From the NCBI RefSeq assembly GCF_963678635.1, contig NC_087066.1, forward strand, positions 55,074,312 through 55,138,311: a stretch of DNA of 64,000 bases, given 5' to 3'. The first letter of the stretch is position 1, and every line of letters begins with the position of its first letter. This document shows positions 31,309 through 40,871 of this stretch, in pieces. Source of the stretch: Symsagittifera roscoffensis. Lineage: Eukaryota; Xenacoelomorpha; Acoela; Convolutidae. The position numbers were made by a program, and so were the translations under genes. A model generated the notes under the pieces. The model saw only the letters and a list, made by a program, of their open reading frames with translations. It ran no database searches and had not been told where the DNA came from.

Positions 31309-32172
31309 GTGGTGTTCGAACCAGAGGTGGATCAGACTCATGAGCAAGAATTAACAAACTTGCGAGTGCTCGAATGGCTCGACGATCTGCCGACGGATCC
31401 TAAAGAGACAATCTTGACGATTCAGGATGTTGATAAAGACGGCATGAAATACGTCAGCTATGATAATACCGAGTCCAACTGGGTCGCTCCAGATGGCCCT
31501 CTACGCGTTCCGCAATCGAACCTCGATCTGCTCGACTTTGGGCGATCGATGGGGACGTCGATGGATATTTTTGTCCGGGGAGTGGGGTTAGGACTCACCC
31601 ACACCGAAAATCTGATCATTAAAAAATTAAAATCGGCAAGAGAAACCAGAGAACTGGAGACGGAGGGCGAGAATGCTAAAAAACCACCTTTTGGACGAAT
31701 TTTTGAATCTTATTTTGACCTACCGAACCATTATTCAAACAATATCGTCATAACGGACAGCGATTTCATACTCACGGAACGAACATGCGCTATAGCGATA
31801 ACCGCGGATGTAAGCTTCAAAACAGCATTAGCGGCTGATTTCAAAAGAGAGTATAAGAACATCGAGTTTTTATGGAAACAGAGGCCTGGTGTGGGACGGA
31901 TGATAGCACTGCACCCTGTTGCATCACAGATACCAGGGAATTATTTGTGTTTCCTGGTTACTAAGGCCACTGATAGGCAACACGTAGATCCAGAGCGCTT
32001 GATATTGGCCTTGACTCGACTTAGGGATTTTGTGGTTGAGAGAGGAGTGACCTCTCTCTCGTTACCAGTCTATGATCCCAATAGGGGAAAGCTACATCCG
32101 AGAGAGTTGTACGCCCTTGTACACGTGATATTTTCAGAAACAGACATAGACGTTTACTTATTACTTACATAA
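31309..32172 (+). CDS. Macrodomain-bearing pol extension, right copy
   Basis: 287 codons homologous to the left copy: TNLRVLEWLDDLPTDPKE, SMDIFVRGVGLGLTHTEN, then the macrodomain with NNIVITDSDF, CAIAITADVSFKTAL, NYLCFLVTKATDRQHV, TRLRDFVVERGVTSLSLPVY and HVIFSETDIDVYL. As in the left copy the VTK lysine is kept and the Gly loop and Asp position of TARG1-type enzymes are not. Amino-acid differences between copies are scattered, as expected for relaxed constraint after duplication. Confidence 0.65.
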   Translation: MVFEPEVDQTHEQELTNLRVLEWLDDLPTDPKETILTIQDVDKDGMKYVSYDNTESNWVAPDGPLRVPQSNLDLLDFGRSMGTSMDIFVRGVGLGLTHTENLIIKKLKSARETRELETEGENAKKPPFGRIFESYFDLPNHYSNNIVITDSDFILTERTCAIAITADVSFKTALAADFKREYKNIEFLWKQRPGVGRMIALHPVASQIPGNYLCFLVTKATDRQHVDPERLILALTRLRDFVVERGVTSLSLPVYDPNRGKLHPRELYALVHVIFSETDIDVYLLLT

Positions 32173-32656
32173 AAAGTTCTATCTGAGCATATGCTAGGAG
32201 TTGCATTCGGCGATAAGTGGTTTTATTAAGTTCACTTTATAGAGGTTAGGATTGATTTAGGTTAGCTACTAGAGATTATGTTTATGTAATAATGTAGATA
32301 TATGAAGTTTATGTATTATGTTATTATTAGGGTATGTTTTACGTGATGTTTGTGTCCTGAAAGACCTGGAACACTCCAGGTATTGAAGGTGACAGCGCTC
32401 ATTCATGTTACCTCGATAAGGTTGAAGGTGGACGATCCACCTTGGTGCTAAGTTTTAAATCAGTAACGAAGAAAAACTTCAATGGATTGTTTTAAAGAAG
32501 AAAAATGTGAATGATGTTTTATCCTGAAAATGGGACCGCATGAAATGATGGTTTTAAGTCGTGACTTGTCTTTTTAGATCTTGATTGATCAAATCTTGTT
32601 TATTGAATCAAACAAAGTTGAAGGAACTTCACGACACGAGAATCAATACGATAGAA
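32173..32656 (+). promoter_or_regulatory. Spacer with hairpins and splice-acceptor-like site, right copy
   Basis: Nearly identical to 25,471-25,929, including both hairpins and 'cttgtctttttag' ending at 32,577. The ATG at the far-upstream position of the left copy is TTG here, which supports starting the next gene at 32,657. Confidence 0.4.
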
Positions 32657-33664
32657 ATGGGTGATACAAATGAATTAATGAATTTCCTCTCAGCGAGTCT
32701 AGGGGCGACTCTAGACGAGATCTATCAGCGGCTGATTGATTGTGATTTTACACGAGAAGACCCGGGATTGGCGATGTTTGTGGTCGCACTCCTCAACGCG
32801 TTGGGACGAGAGGGTCGAGTGAATCGCCCCACAGAAGTGGTGTTGATGCTGGCCTTCGGTGAGTCCGGGACCGCCGAGCGAGGTCAAAATCGATTGATGA
32901 GATGGCGCCGAGGAGGAATGTCCGGACACGACTTGGCTCGTGAGCCGGGACTAGGCGAACAAAGGGATCACCGGCTAGGTGAGATGCCCCTACCTGTTCA
33001 GCCCGCGCAGCCGCTCATCGGAGCTAAAAGAATACGTGATGGGCCGGGCCCGTCCCACTCAGTAGACTCCCCAACAGCTGTTCCTCCTCTCAAGAGAGTG
33101 AAGGTGAGCGAGATCGAGATACAGACCTCGGAGATGATCGAGACCTTGGAGAAGAAAGAAAGGGATCAGAACGAGCTGTTTGCCAAGCTGCAGGAGTACA
33201 GGACAATATCTCGAGAAAGGGACGAATGGAAGAAGAAGTTTGAAGACCTGCAAATAGCCTCCAAGGAAGAGGAGATAAAGCATCTGAAGGAACTATATAT
33301 CGCGAGGGTGAGTCAAGTGTCAACGGAGGCTCTGGCTACGATGAACTCCTCGGAGGCATCCAGGGACACACGTCCCGGGACAAGGGCACAGAAGCTGTGC
33401 GCACCGAGAGAGCCCGAGGCTCCTCAGCAGGCATCACAGTCCGCTCCCAACCCGAGAAAAACGATACCGGACCCCTCGGACACTTATCTCGCTCCTCAGT
33501 TCCAGGAGTCGTTCCATCAGGTAGCCAGAGCAGCTATGAACGAGATCAATAGGACCGCTAGCCGGACGCTGGGTAGGGTCGTCCCTTCCCAACGCTTCGA
33601 TCGTTCTTCGAGCAGCTCGGAGAGAACACCCCCGAACTGTAGTACCAGCAGGGACTGCGCATGA
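32657..33664 (+). CDS. Unknown coiled-coil protein, right copy
   Basis: About 335 codons from ATG 32,657, matching the left copy (MGDTNELMNFLSASLGA; LEKKERDQNELFAKLQEY). An extra C near 33,632 (six C's against five) shifts the frame to a premature end at 33,662. If that C is ignored, the frame runs through TAG 33,675 straight into the SGNH domain. Function unknown. Confidence 0.6.
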   Translation: MGDTNELMNFLSASLGATLDEIYQRLIDCDFTREDPGLAMFVVALLNALGREGRVNRPTEVVLMLAFGESGTAERGQNRLMRWRRGGMSGHDLAREPGLGEQRDHRLGEMPLPVQPAQPLIGAKRIRDGPGPSHSVDSPTAVPPLKRVKVSEIEIQTSEMIETLEKKERDQNELFAKLQEYRTISRERDEWKKKFEDLQIASKEEEIKHLKELYIARVSQVSTEALATMNSSEASRDTRPGTRAQKLCAPREPEAPQQASQSAPNPRKTIPDPSDTYLAPQFQESFHQVARAAMNEINRTASRTLGRVVPSQRFDRSSSSSERTPPNCSTSRDCA

Positions 33665-33686
33665 CGGGACGATTTAGAGGTCTCGC

Positions 33687-34301
33687 GTGGTTGATAATAG
33701 AAAGAATCTAACGGTGCGCAACCAGTTCGTTCAAGTGGCCAAGGAGCATCCACGTGCTTGTTTGAATGGCATGCGCTGGAACCCCGCCATGAGCAACCAG
33801 GCAATTCCCTCAGGGAATCGTCATTTGGTTATAGGGGACAGTTTAGTGAGGGATCTAAACGAGATCTTTGTCAAAGGGCAGACTACTCTCCTATCTTTTG
33901 GAGGCGCTTCCGTGGCTCAAGTCATCAAGATGATGGAGTTCCAGGGAGAGGATCACCTAGACACGTTGGTGATAATGCTCGGGACTAATGACGTTTCGAG
34001 GGCCCCTGTAACCCCAGAGGGCAAGTGGGTACCCCTACTGGTCTGCCTTCTGAATGAACTGAAGGAGAAGTACAGACCCAGACTTGTGGTTCTATGCACG
34101 ATACCACAGAACCCGGAGATGGGCACGCCGGTTGCAGATTTTATGAATGGTAACGTGACCCGGTGGAACGAGATGATTCGCGGTCTGGTAAGGAGCAACC
34201 CCAGCGAGCTGCGACTCATGGATCTAGAAAACATGCTGCGCATGATCGATCACCTCACGCTCACCAGGATCGGACCAGTTCGACTGGAGGAGGTAGAGTG
34301 A
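33687..34301 (+). CDS. SGNH/GDSL-type hydrolase domain of the giant element
   Basis: 204 codons. SGNH blocks in order: block I VIGDSLVRDL with the nucleophile Ser near residue 52; block II Gly in SFGGASV; block III LGTND with Asn near 101; block V DHLTLTRIG with His near 189. The usual D-x-x-H spacing in block V is not kept (Asp immediately precedes His), so the catalytic Asp is uncertain. SGNH enzymes are esterases or lipases. Similar esterase domains are known in ORF1 of some CR1-like non-LTR elements and in giant rotifer Terminon elements. In a gypsy element it may act on membranes or glycans, but that is inference. No signal peptide is visible. Confidence 0.75.
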   Translation: MVDNRKNLTVRNQFVQVAKEHPRACLNGMRWNPAMSNQAIPSGNRHLVIGDSLVRDLNEIFVKGQTTLLSFGGASVAQVIKMMEFQGEDHLDTLVIMLGTNDVSRAPVTPEGKWVPLLVCLLNELKEKYRPRLVVLCTIPQNPEMGTPVADFMNGNVTRWNEMIRGLVRSNPSELRLMDLENMLRMIDHLTLTRIGPVRLEEVE

Positions 34302-35316
34302 GGGGTAACGTGCCAGAATCACTCGCCAATCGCCTTGGGCCCCTGGCAATGGAAACGGGTGCAGCTGCTCCCGTCGCTCCGAGCTCAGATGTGAGAGCGA
34401 GGTTGGGGACTGCCCCTCCTCCCAGGACTCAACCGTTGGAGAGCCGACTTGGCAGATCGGTTGATCAGAACCGGATTAGCTCCCAGACCGTGTCTAGGAG
34501 GAGTGACACCCCGACTACAGCAACTCCTGCTTCGACAGCAGGACAATCGACGAGCGCCGTGCCGACGGAGGGAGTCGAACCAAACAGTGTGCTGTTTTGG
34601 AACCGTCCAGATCCCAGCGGTTGGGGACAATATTAGACGGACATGTCGGCGAAGTTGAATATGAATACATTGACGTGTCGGGAGGATGCAAGGAAGATGA
34701 TCGGCGGAGAGGGTCCCACAGTGTCGCGATTTTATCGAATACCTGGCGTGGATTGGCTGTTAGCGGGACAGGAACAGTTCAGTTCCGCGACTACGCTCCG
34801 GTACGTGGATCTCAATGGGTTGCCTCAGGACAATACCTATGGACCCTTGAATTCCCGATCTCTCACGGACGTCCGTCGAGAGCCAGAGAGCTGACACCAC
34901 CTGCTAGGAAGGGTAAGTTTCTGGCAGAGAATAAGCCCAACAACAAGCATCACAAGATGTACAGACAGTTTGCTAAACCACCCGGCCAGGCGCCTGGTGA
35001 ATATTCGAGAGACTATCCCCGAGCGACCTCGGTGGAAGGGGACGACAAGAGATATGCAGGGCTGATGGCACCAGTCGGTGACTGCCTGTTTGCCGCCTCT
35101 GATCACTTGGATATGAAAGCTGCCAAATACCTGATAGTGGCCAGTTCGGATTATCTCTACACGCCCCGTTCTCTCTTTTGGCCTGACGTGATTTTCTTGA
35201 CGGCGCCTAAGTTGGACTGGGGACAATCAGCAGGCATGATGATAAGTGTGCGAAGGGTAGTCAGCTTCAGGGAACGAGTCGTGAGTTCAACGCGCAGTTG
35301 GAAACCGCCTCGCTGA
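34302..35316 (+). pseudogene. Second-block polyprotein between SGNH domain and large unknown region, broken frames
   Basis: Coding-like sequence in three successive frames. First NVPESLANRLGPLAMETG and a Pro/Ser/Thr-rich linker ending NSVLFWNRPDPSGWGQY at TAG 34,634. In the same frame after the stop comes ARKMIGGEGPTVSRFYRIPG to about 34,850. Then a shifted frame gives KPNNKHHKMYRQFAKPPG, GDCLFAASDHLDMKAAKYL and RSLFWPDVIFLTAPKLDW up to about 35,250. It links the SGNH ORF to the 666-codon ORF that follows. No known domain recognised. Confidence 0.5.
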
Positions 35317-37298
35317 AAAAGATGAAAGACTGGAGGATCCTCTTGCTCCAATATCTCCTGCAACAGAACAGGAGCGTCACTGGAGAGGATAAGGTGGCGA
35401 CGGATGCGGGTGAATGCAAACAGTACTGTGGCATGCCCTTGCTGACGGATCTGGCTGTCATGATGCGGATTGATCCGCTGGCTTTGATTCATGGACTACG
35501 GGAGTTCGTCACGGTGGTGTATGGACCCATGATGTCATTTGCGTTCCCCGATGTGCAAGTAAAGGCATACAGGAACTCGGTGTTGTATGTCAACCTAGTT
35601 TCGGTAGTGGATTGCTCCGTGCTGAATTGGGTGGAACAGAAGGAGCTAAGAGGGTTAGCCAGCAACGACAGGCTATTTGGAAGAATAGCGGAGCCGGGTT
35701 GGGTGTTGATGGACTTCAACAACAACTTTAAGTGCCGAATGGGCCGCGAGGACCTTTCCCATGTCCAGTTCAACCCGAAGCTTTGGAATCTGCGACCAGT
35801 GGTGAAGGATTCAGGAGAGGCGATGAGGGTCCCACTTTTGCCAGAGGCCTACGCACACGTGAAAGAGAACCAGCAAGCGTGGCTTTCTGGGTCCAGGCCG
35901 CTGCCGGACCAATGCCATCGATACCCACCGAAAAGGAGGATGTTGTTGGGAGTCACATCTCCCGTAATTGCCCTTCGCATCGGAGCGGCTCGTGATGCGG
36001 AGAGGAGAATGCTTAAGTGGAGTGAAGGGATGGAGCCGCGCTTCATCAGTTGGAACTTTACGGCCATGCACACGTTTGACTTCACATTTCCTGATACTTG
36101 GAGCCGGAAGAAGATCAAAGCATCACCTTCCAGGAAACCAGAGGTCTACACTGGTGTGTGGAATGATGTGTATACATCTGCAGATGATCTATCAAGATTG
36201 AAGTGGTCAGGTGAGGTGAAGGTAGTAATCCTGGAGGTCGCAAAGGAGTGCAGAGGCGGCACGTATATAACGGTGGATGATCTGGCGCCACATGGCGAGG
36301 AGTCGGTAGAATTCTTAGTGAACGATGAGTTATTCTACCATACAGGGGATCTGACCGTACCGGCGCGGCCGGACTCGGGCATGGATATGCGACAAGGCCC
36401 TTCGGGACCTAAGCCAAAACCAGACACGAACGATGACGAGCGGATGGATCAGGACGATGATCACATGGAGGGAAAGGGAGAGAAGTCGAGTCAAATTGAC
36501 CTAGGAGCATTGGAGAGGGACCTGCTGGAATACCAGTTTAGTAAAGACGAAGACGGGGAAGTCGATGGGAATCTATTGCTGATGACCCCATCGTCTTTCA
36601 TGTCCCCTACGAAGGAGGCGCTGGCCAGCTTATCCCCAGTGGAACCAAAAAGCCTAGCAATGGACAACCGGAGGAGGGACCTACAGAAACTGCTCCATGA
36701 GTCACCAAGGAGGAGGAAGATTGAGGAGAGTATGAGGGTGTCTTTCCTGAGCACGCTACCGGAAGAGGAATGGGAAAGATACCAGAGTGAAATTGAACGT
36801 GATACGGGAGTAACCTGGAACCGAGTGACTTTCATGGAGAGGACATGGGACGTGATACGCAGATACGGGACGCAGTCCATAATGAAGGTGGGACTAAACC
36901 AACCCATCATGCGCGAAGTTCTGGAGAAAATAGTGAACTCTGTAGAGTCTGATGTTCTGACCGAGTCAGTTACAGAGGACAGTGCCGATGATCAGCAGAT
37001 CACGAGGAAGTTACCCGTCAGACGAGCTAAAAAAGGGCTGAAGCGGTTAAAGAGAAAGACCGGAAGCAGAGCCGTGAACCAGAAAGTGGTGAGGTCAAAA
37101 AGTGGTGGCCTCCTTGGCAGGAGTAGCTCATTCAAGCGAGAGTGGGCAAGGAGATGGTGCGATGCTTGCCGGGGAGAAAAAGAGAACCCGATACCCCCTA
37201 TGCTATTGGCAGGTTTGACCACAACGGCCACGAGGTCAAAGAAAAATGCACGGACTCTGGCGGATACTAAACTGGAAATGGAGGTCACCAGTCAGTGA
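35298..37298 (+). CDS. Large unknown protein of the giant element, part 1
   Basis: 666-codon open frame (first in-frame ATG inside METASLKK replaced by TTG; it is a continuation, not a separate gene). It contains globular-looking sequence (DLAVMMRIDPLALIHGLREF, PGWVLMDFNNNFKCRMGRED, FDFTFPDTWSRKK), an acidic low-complexity part near residue 385 and a basic C-terminal stretch (RRAKKGLKRLKRKTGS). I recognise no family. There are no transmembrane helices or signal peptide, so it is not an obvious envelope protein. It overlaps the next ORF by about 50 bp in another frame, probably a frameshift near 37,260. Confidence 0.6.
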   Translation: METASLKKMKDWRILLLQYLLQQNRSVTGEDKVATDAGECKQYCGMPLLTDLAVMMRIDPLALIHGLREFVTVVYGPMMSFAFPDVQVKAYRNSVLYVNLVSVVDCSVLNWVEQKELRGLASNDRLFGRIAEPGWVLMDFNNNFKCRMGREDLSHVQFNPKLWNLRPVVKDSGEAMRVPLLPEAYAHVKENQQAWLSGSRPLPDQCHRYPPKRRMLLGVTSPVIALRIGAARDAERRMLKWSEGMEPRFISWNFTAMHTFDFTFPDTWSRKKIKASPSRKPEVYTGVWNDVYTSADDLSRLKWSGEVKVVILEVAKECRGGTYITVDDLAPHGEESVEFLVNDELFYHTGDLTVPARPDSGMDMRQGPSGPKPKPDTNDDERMDQDDDHMEGKGEKSSQIDLGALERDLLEYQFSKDEDGEVDGNLLLMTPSSFMSPTKEALASLSPVEPKSLAMDNRRRDLQKLLHESPRRRKIEESMRVSFLSTLPEEEWERYQSEIERDTGVTWNRVTFMERTWDVIRRYGTQSIMKVGLNQPIMREVLEKIVNSVESDVLTESVTEDSADDQQITRKLPVRRAKKGLKRLKRKTGSRAVNQKVVRSKSGGLLGRSSSFKREWARRWCDACRGEKENPIPPMLLAGLTTTATRSKKNARTLADTKLEMEVTSQ

Positions 37299-39012
37299 TG
37301 ATTACAAGCCCTTGCGAACCAACATGGCCCGAATGAAGCTGGAGGGACAACTCGACGTGGTCGAGTATAGTCGAATCACTGTACCAGACTCAGTCCACAT
37401 GGGAGATCCGGCAGGGGGTTATGTGGAGATGCTGAAGGCGAGGAATTCTGCGAGAGGGCACCTGATGGCTTGGATCGAGAAGCAAGCCATGCAGGAGTAT
37501 CTGACGGAGCTGACGGAGAACTCCAACTTGAACCGGAAAGAATACGGCACGGTGATGTCCGCGGAAGCAAACGAAATCGGCCTGGAAAGACTGCTAGAGA
37601 TCTCTTGGAGGGCGGCCCTCCAAAGATACTTTGACGAGACGATGCATGCGCCGGCGACGGTGGCAGCATACCTAGCTTATCCATGTACCAGTACTGACTT
37701 GCAGGTACGATTGGCCTGGTGTTTGATGGGAATTAAGAAGGCGGAGTATGAAGCCAACAACGACTCGAAATCAAAGGAACAGGAACTGGAGTTGATGGAA
37801 GCCCTGCGAGTGTTGATTTCTAGAGACAATTCTGCGATAGGCTGGGCTAAGCATAAGGATGCCCTTTGCTTTGTAAGGTTCGTGGTGGATCCTATCCCCA
37901 CTCCTGTACTGGGAGAATGCATAAAAACCATTCGGCAGGGGGGAGTTGATGGTGAACGAAACTTGCTGAGGGCACTCCTGGAGCTGTATCAGGACATGCC
38001 GCTAGCCATACCAAGCTACCGTCGGCTGGAAGAAGTGAGAAGGTATTCCAACAAAGAGTTGAAAGTGAGCCGGGAATTAATTGAAGCGGTCAGGGGACAG
38101 AAAGACTATGCGACATTGGGAAAATTGAATTCGTTCCAATATGTGTCTGGCATACCGGGAGTGGCATTTAGTCCCTTCGTGAATCAGGGAGCCAGGGAAC
38201 CGTACATCGACTATGAGCAAGTCATAGTACTTGATTTCTGGATAGAGCGAGTCAAAGAAACTGGCATGTTGATGGTGGAACAGCCCAAGCTGGGTATTGT
38301 TTTGGAGGAACGAGTGGTCGAACCCTCGGTTCCCGATCTGAAGGGGTCAGTGAGTTTTGATTGTGGTTCTTGGGACGGTCCCTTGAAAACCAGCTTAGTA
38401 ACCATGTGGGAACTCATGAAGCCTTCTTGGTGTCCACATCCAAACGCCGGTTTAATCTGGGATATGACGGCGGATATTACGTTGGGCTTGGATGATGACG
38501 CGAGTTTGCACGATCTGGCCATGATACACCATCTGCTGACCATAAGAGTAACGAAGCAGAAATACAACCCATCCACGGAACCATCCGAGGGAAGTGCATC
38601 GAGTGGCTGGCTGAGACAGGGCACCTGTCTAGCTCACAATAGTGGAATGGACGGATATGTATGCAACTCGGAACATTGCTTGATTACGCTGAGCGAGCAG
38701 CATTGCCAATTGGCACAACTGTATGGAAGGTTGAGCATGTCAGATAAGAGTGGAATGGAGTTGATCGCGGACTGTCATGGGGTAACGGAAGTAAACTTGA
38801 TCACTGCCTCGGGATTTTGCAGCATGACGAGCTCGATAGAATCACTGGAACGCCTAGAGTGTGCCCATGAGCTAGTGACGTCACTCAGTGTGGAAGTATT
38901 CCCCGGAGCACTACAGACAGAGCAGAAGATCGGAGGCTGGCGAGAAGCTCTGGAAAATGAAATGAATTTGAAGGATAGTGAGGCCTCTCATAGACCTACT
39001 GGCTCGAAATAA
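37246..39012 (+). CDS. Large unknown protein of the giant element, part 2
   Basis: 588 codons, clearly homologous over most of its length to the 867-codon frame at 61,387-64,000. Shared features include DLQVRLAWCLMGI, YQYVSG or FQYVSG, LDFWIERVKE, LRPSWCPHPHA or MKPSWCPHPNA, a Cys-rich segment (CLAHNSG, CNSEHCL), and LESLERLE-type and VFPGALQTEQK-type motifs. The frame ends TAA 39,010, where the homologue stays open. Conservation between diverged copies argues for a real protein under selection. Function unknown; the paired Cys positions could bind zinc. Confidence 0.7.
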   Translation: MHGLWRILNWKWRSPVSDDYKPLRTNMARMKLEGQLDVVEYSRITVPDSVHMGDPAGGYVEMLKARNSARGHLMAWIEKQAMQEYLTELTENSNLNRKEYGTVMSAEANEIGLERLLEISWRAALQRYFDETMHAPATVAAYLAYPCTSTDLQVRLAWCLMGIKKAEYEANNDSKSKEQELELMEALRVLISRDNSAIGWAKHKDALCFVRFVVDPIPTPVLGECIKTIRQGGVDGERNLLRALLELYQDMPLAIPSYRRLEEVRRYSNKELKVSRELIEAVRGQKDYATLGKLNSFQYVSGIPGVAFSPFVNQGAREPYIDYEQVIVLDFWIERVKETGMLMVEQPKLGIVLEERVVEPSVPDLKGSVSFDCGSWDGPLKTSLVTMWELMKPSWCPHPNAGLIWDMTADITLGLDDDASLHDLAMIHHLLTIRVTKQKYNPSTEPSEGSASSGWLRQGTCLAHNSGMDGYVCNSEHCLITLSEQHCQLAQLYGRLSMSDKSGMELIADCHGVTEVNLITASGFCSMTSSIESLERLECAHELVTSLSVEVFPGALQTEQKIGGWREALENEMNLKDSEASHRPTGSK

Positions 39013-39657
39013 CTGGTGGGTTTGAGCTCTGCACCATATTGCAATAGTAGATACCCTACGCACATGGTGGTGATGGATGCGAGGACACATCAGGTGTTGG
39101 TCGACCAACTCTTCTCTGTGCCATAGTGCGCGAGGTTGGCCAGAATGTCGGAAAGGTCGTATGATTTATTGGCGAAGATCATTCGGGCCGTCCCGAAGAG
39201 ATCTGAAGGCGAGTTGCAAGACGTAGTGGGTGAAGAGTTCATGAGATTGAACGAGGGTAATGTGAGTGAATTTCAGAAGCAGAAGGCGAGTGGAGCGTTA
39301 CCCACTGAAATCCCCACCATAGAAGAAAAGGACGAGGTGCATAGAATAATGATGGAAGTGGAACCAATGCTGGGAGCCTCAGGGTATCGGACCAGAAGGA
39401 ACATACTAATGACCCATGTGGAGTATCCTTGCCACTGCCTGGCGCAGACGTTGTGGTACCCCAAACGCGGGAATCTAGTATTAGTGTGGGACGTGGAGGA
39501 GTTGTACTCCACGGGGTTGGCCGATCAAAATCAACGAGTGTCGATCTTGGTGGTGAGTGCCATGCTGCCGGTGAGGTGGTTAGAAGCCAACGCGGGCACA
39601 AGTGAGCAGAAGACGGCCGTGCCGACTCCTGAGCAGCTAAGCAACATAAAAAGATGA
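39013..39657 (+). pseudogene. Large unknown protein, part 3, after two stops
   Basis: The same frame as part 2 continues after TAA 39,010 as YPTHMVVMDARTHQVLVDQ, a TAG at 39,124 (AAG in the homologue at 61.4-64 kb), then RLARMSERSYDLLAKIIRAV, YPCHCLAQTLWYPKRGNLVL and WDVEELYSTGLADQNQRVSI. The homologue has YPLHMAVVEVSS, ECPCHCLAQTVWYPDHKNL and similar, all in one open frame. It ends TGA 39,655. Confidence 0.65.
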
Positions 39658-40102
39658 ACCGCAACTTAGACCTTTTCAGAACCACCTGCAAGATTCTGAG
39701 AATACCCAGAGCCATTGAAAGAATATGGTCAAGGCAAAGATTGTCCGTGCTGTGATGACTGCTTGGTTCCGTCATATGTGTAGGAACACGGAAGCCTATC
39801 AATCTTTCCAGCTTGATATAGGACCGGGAGCCTATAAAAGAGCGTTTTGTGTAACTGAAAATTAAAAAGGAGAGGTCCTACGAGCTGACCTAGAACGGAA
39901 TGTGAGCCTGTGTCTTCACAACAGCTTTTGCAGGAACCGGGAGCAAAAGGTGAACGTGGACTTGCTACCTTGTTGCAAACTGAGGCTGTTGGAACAGGAG
40001 AGTTGGGGGACAGCCCGCAACTCTATGGACATCTTGGAAAAATTTCTAGAGAACATTGAAACTGAAGATCAGGATGAAGAAGGAATGAAACAAGGTCGAT
40101 GA
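39658..40102 (+). pseudogene. Large unknown protein, C-terminal end, frameshifted
   Basis: Remnants match the last 150 residues of the 867-codon homologue. Pieces are LFRTTCKIL, YQSFQLDIGPGAYKR and NVSLCLHNSFCRNRE (homologue NVSLSLHNSFCLNRE), then an acidic end and a TGA at 40,100. Several small frameshifts separate the pieces. This is the last gene of the element before its polypurine tract. Confidence 0.6.
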
Positions 40103-40871
40103 AAACAAAAGGAGAAGTGAAGACGTAAACAAGAGAGGGAGAGAATGAGAAAAACTTGATTGTCTTTGTGTGTTAAAACTTAAACTAATCATCCAAGTTT
40201 GATTATTGAAACTGTTAAACTTTCTGTTTTGATTTAGTTTGGTCAGACCAAACTTTGAAAATTGTTGCAATTGTTGAAATTGTTGAAAGAAAATTTTAGT
40301 TATGCTACTGATGTATATATATAGCACATAGGTGAGTATATTTACCTGTTTAAACACGACTGACGTTTTTAATCTGTGTAAGACACGTGTTCACTGTGTG
40401 GCGACCTGGTAAGTTTGGGTAAACTCGCTCGAAGAGGGTGAGTAACTTAATGACTTTCCTAGCCACAGAGTTTCTTAGTTTTAATATCAAAGAGGACTGC
40501 ATAGATAATTAATTATACTTGGTGAGTGACGTTAAGTTAATTTTAATGGGTGCGTGGCCATTCCACGTCCCAACTTTTTAATAAGCCAGAGAGGAAAGAC
40601 GTTTTATGGCAAGATGACGTAAGTAGTCAGAAAAGAATTTTTTATCTAGGACACTCCTCATTGTGCAAATTTTGTGAAAATGTTGAAAGGCAGTGAGATG
40701 TAGTATGATGCCATTTGTGACACGTAGTGAGTTGAGGTGGAGTAGATAAATTTCATTTTCTTATGCGATTTGTAAGACGTAAGACTGATTATAGAGAACT
40801 GGAACACTACTTGACGATAACCCGGTGTTATGCGATCAATAGGGAAATTGATGGGGACTGTCCGCGGAGTA
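40103..40871 (+). other. Polypurine tract and possible truncated 3' LTR of the giant element
   Basis: A purine-rich tract at 40,120-40,152 ('aacaagagagggagagaatgagaaaaac') is followed by 'ttgattgtc'. The second giant element has a comparable tract followed by 'cttgagcg' after the same gene. Sequence from about 40,156 to 40,871 would then be the 3' LTR, cut by or abutting another LTR at 40,872. I could not match it to the region upstream of gag, so the LTR identification is unconfirmed. Confidence 0.4.

Larger units (their letters stand above)
20579..34011 (+). repeat. 6.7-kb tandem duplication inside the giant element
   Basis: 20,579-27,272 and 27,277-34,011 are near-identical, at a constant offset of 6,698 bp through the RT, RNase H and linker regions; later indels shift it. 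In about 800 bp of RT and RNase H I counted 12 differences. The join at 27,273-27,276 is four extra bases ('tgtt') between SGNH-coding sequence and mid-RT, with no shared sequence at the ends. Stops at 21,109/27,807 and 22,471/29,169 and the frameshift near 22,595/29,293 are shared, so the element was already defective when the segment doubled. Confidence 0.9.

Noticed and set aside
34302-40102. Retroviral envelope gene in the second block
   Set aside because: The position fits env, but no signal peptide, fusion peptide or transmembrane helix is visible in any of the frames, including the intact homologue at the right edge.
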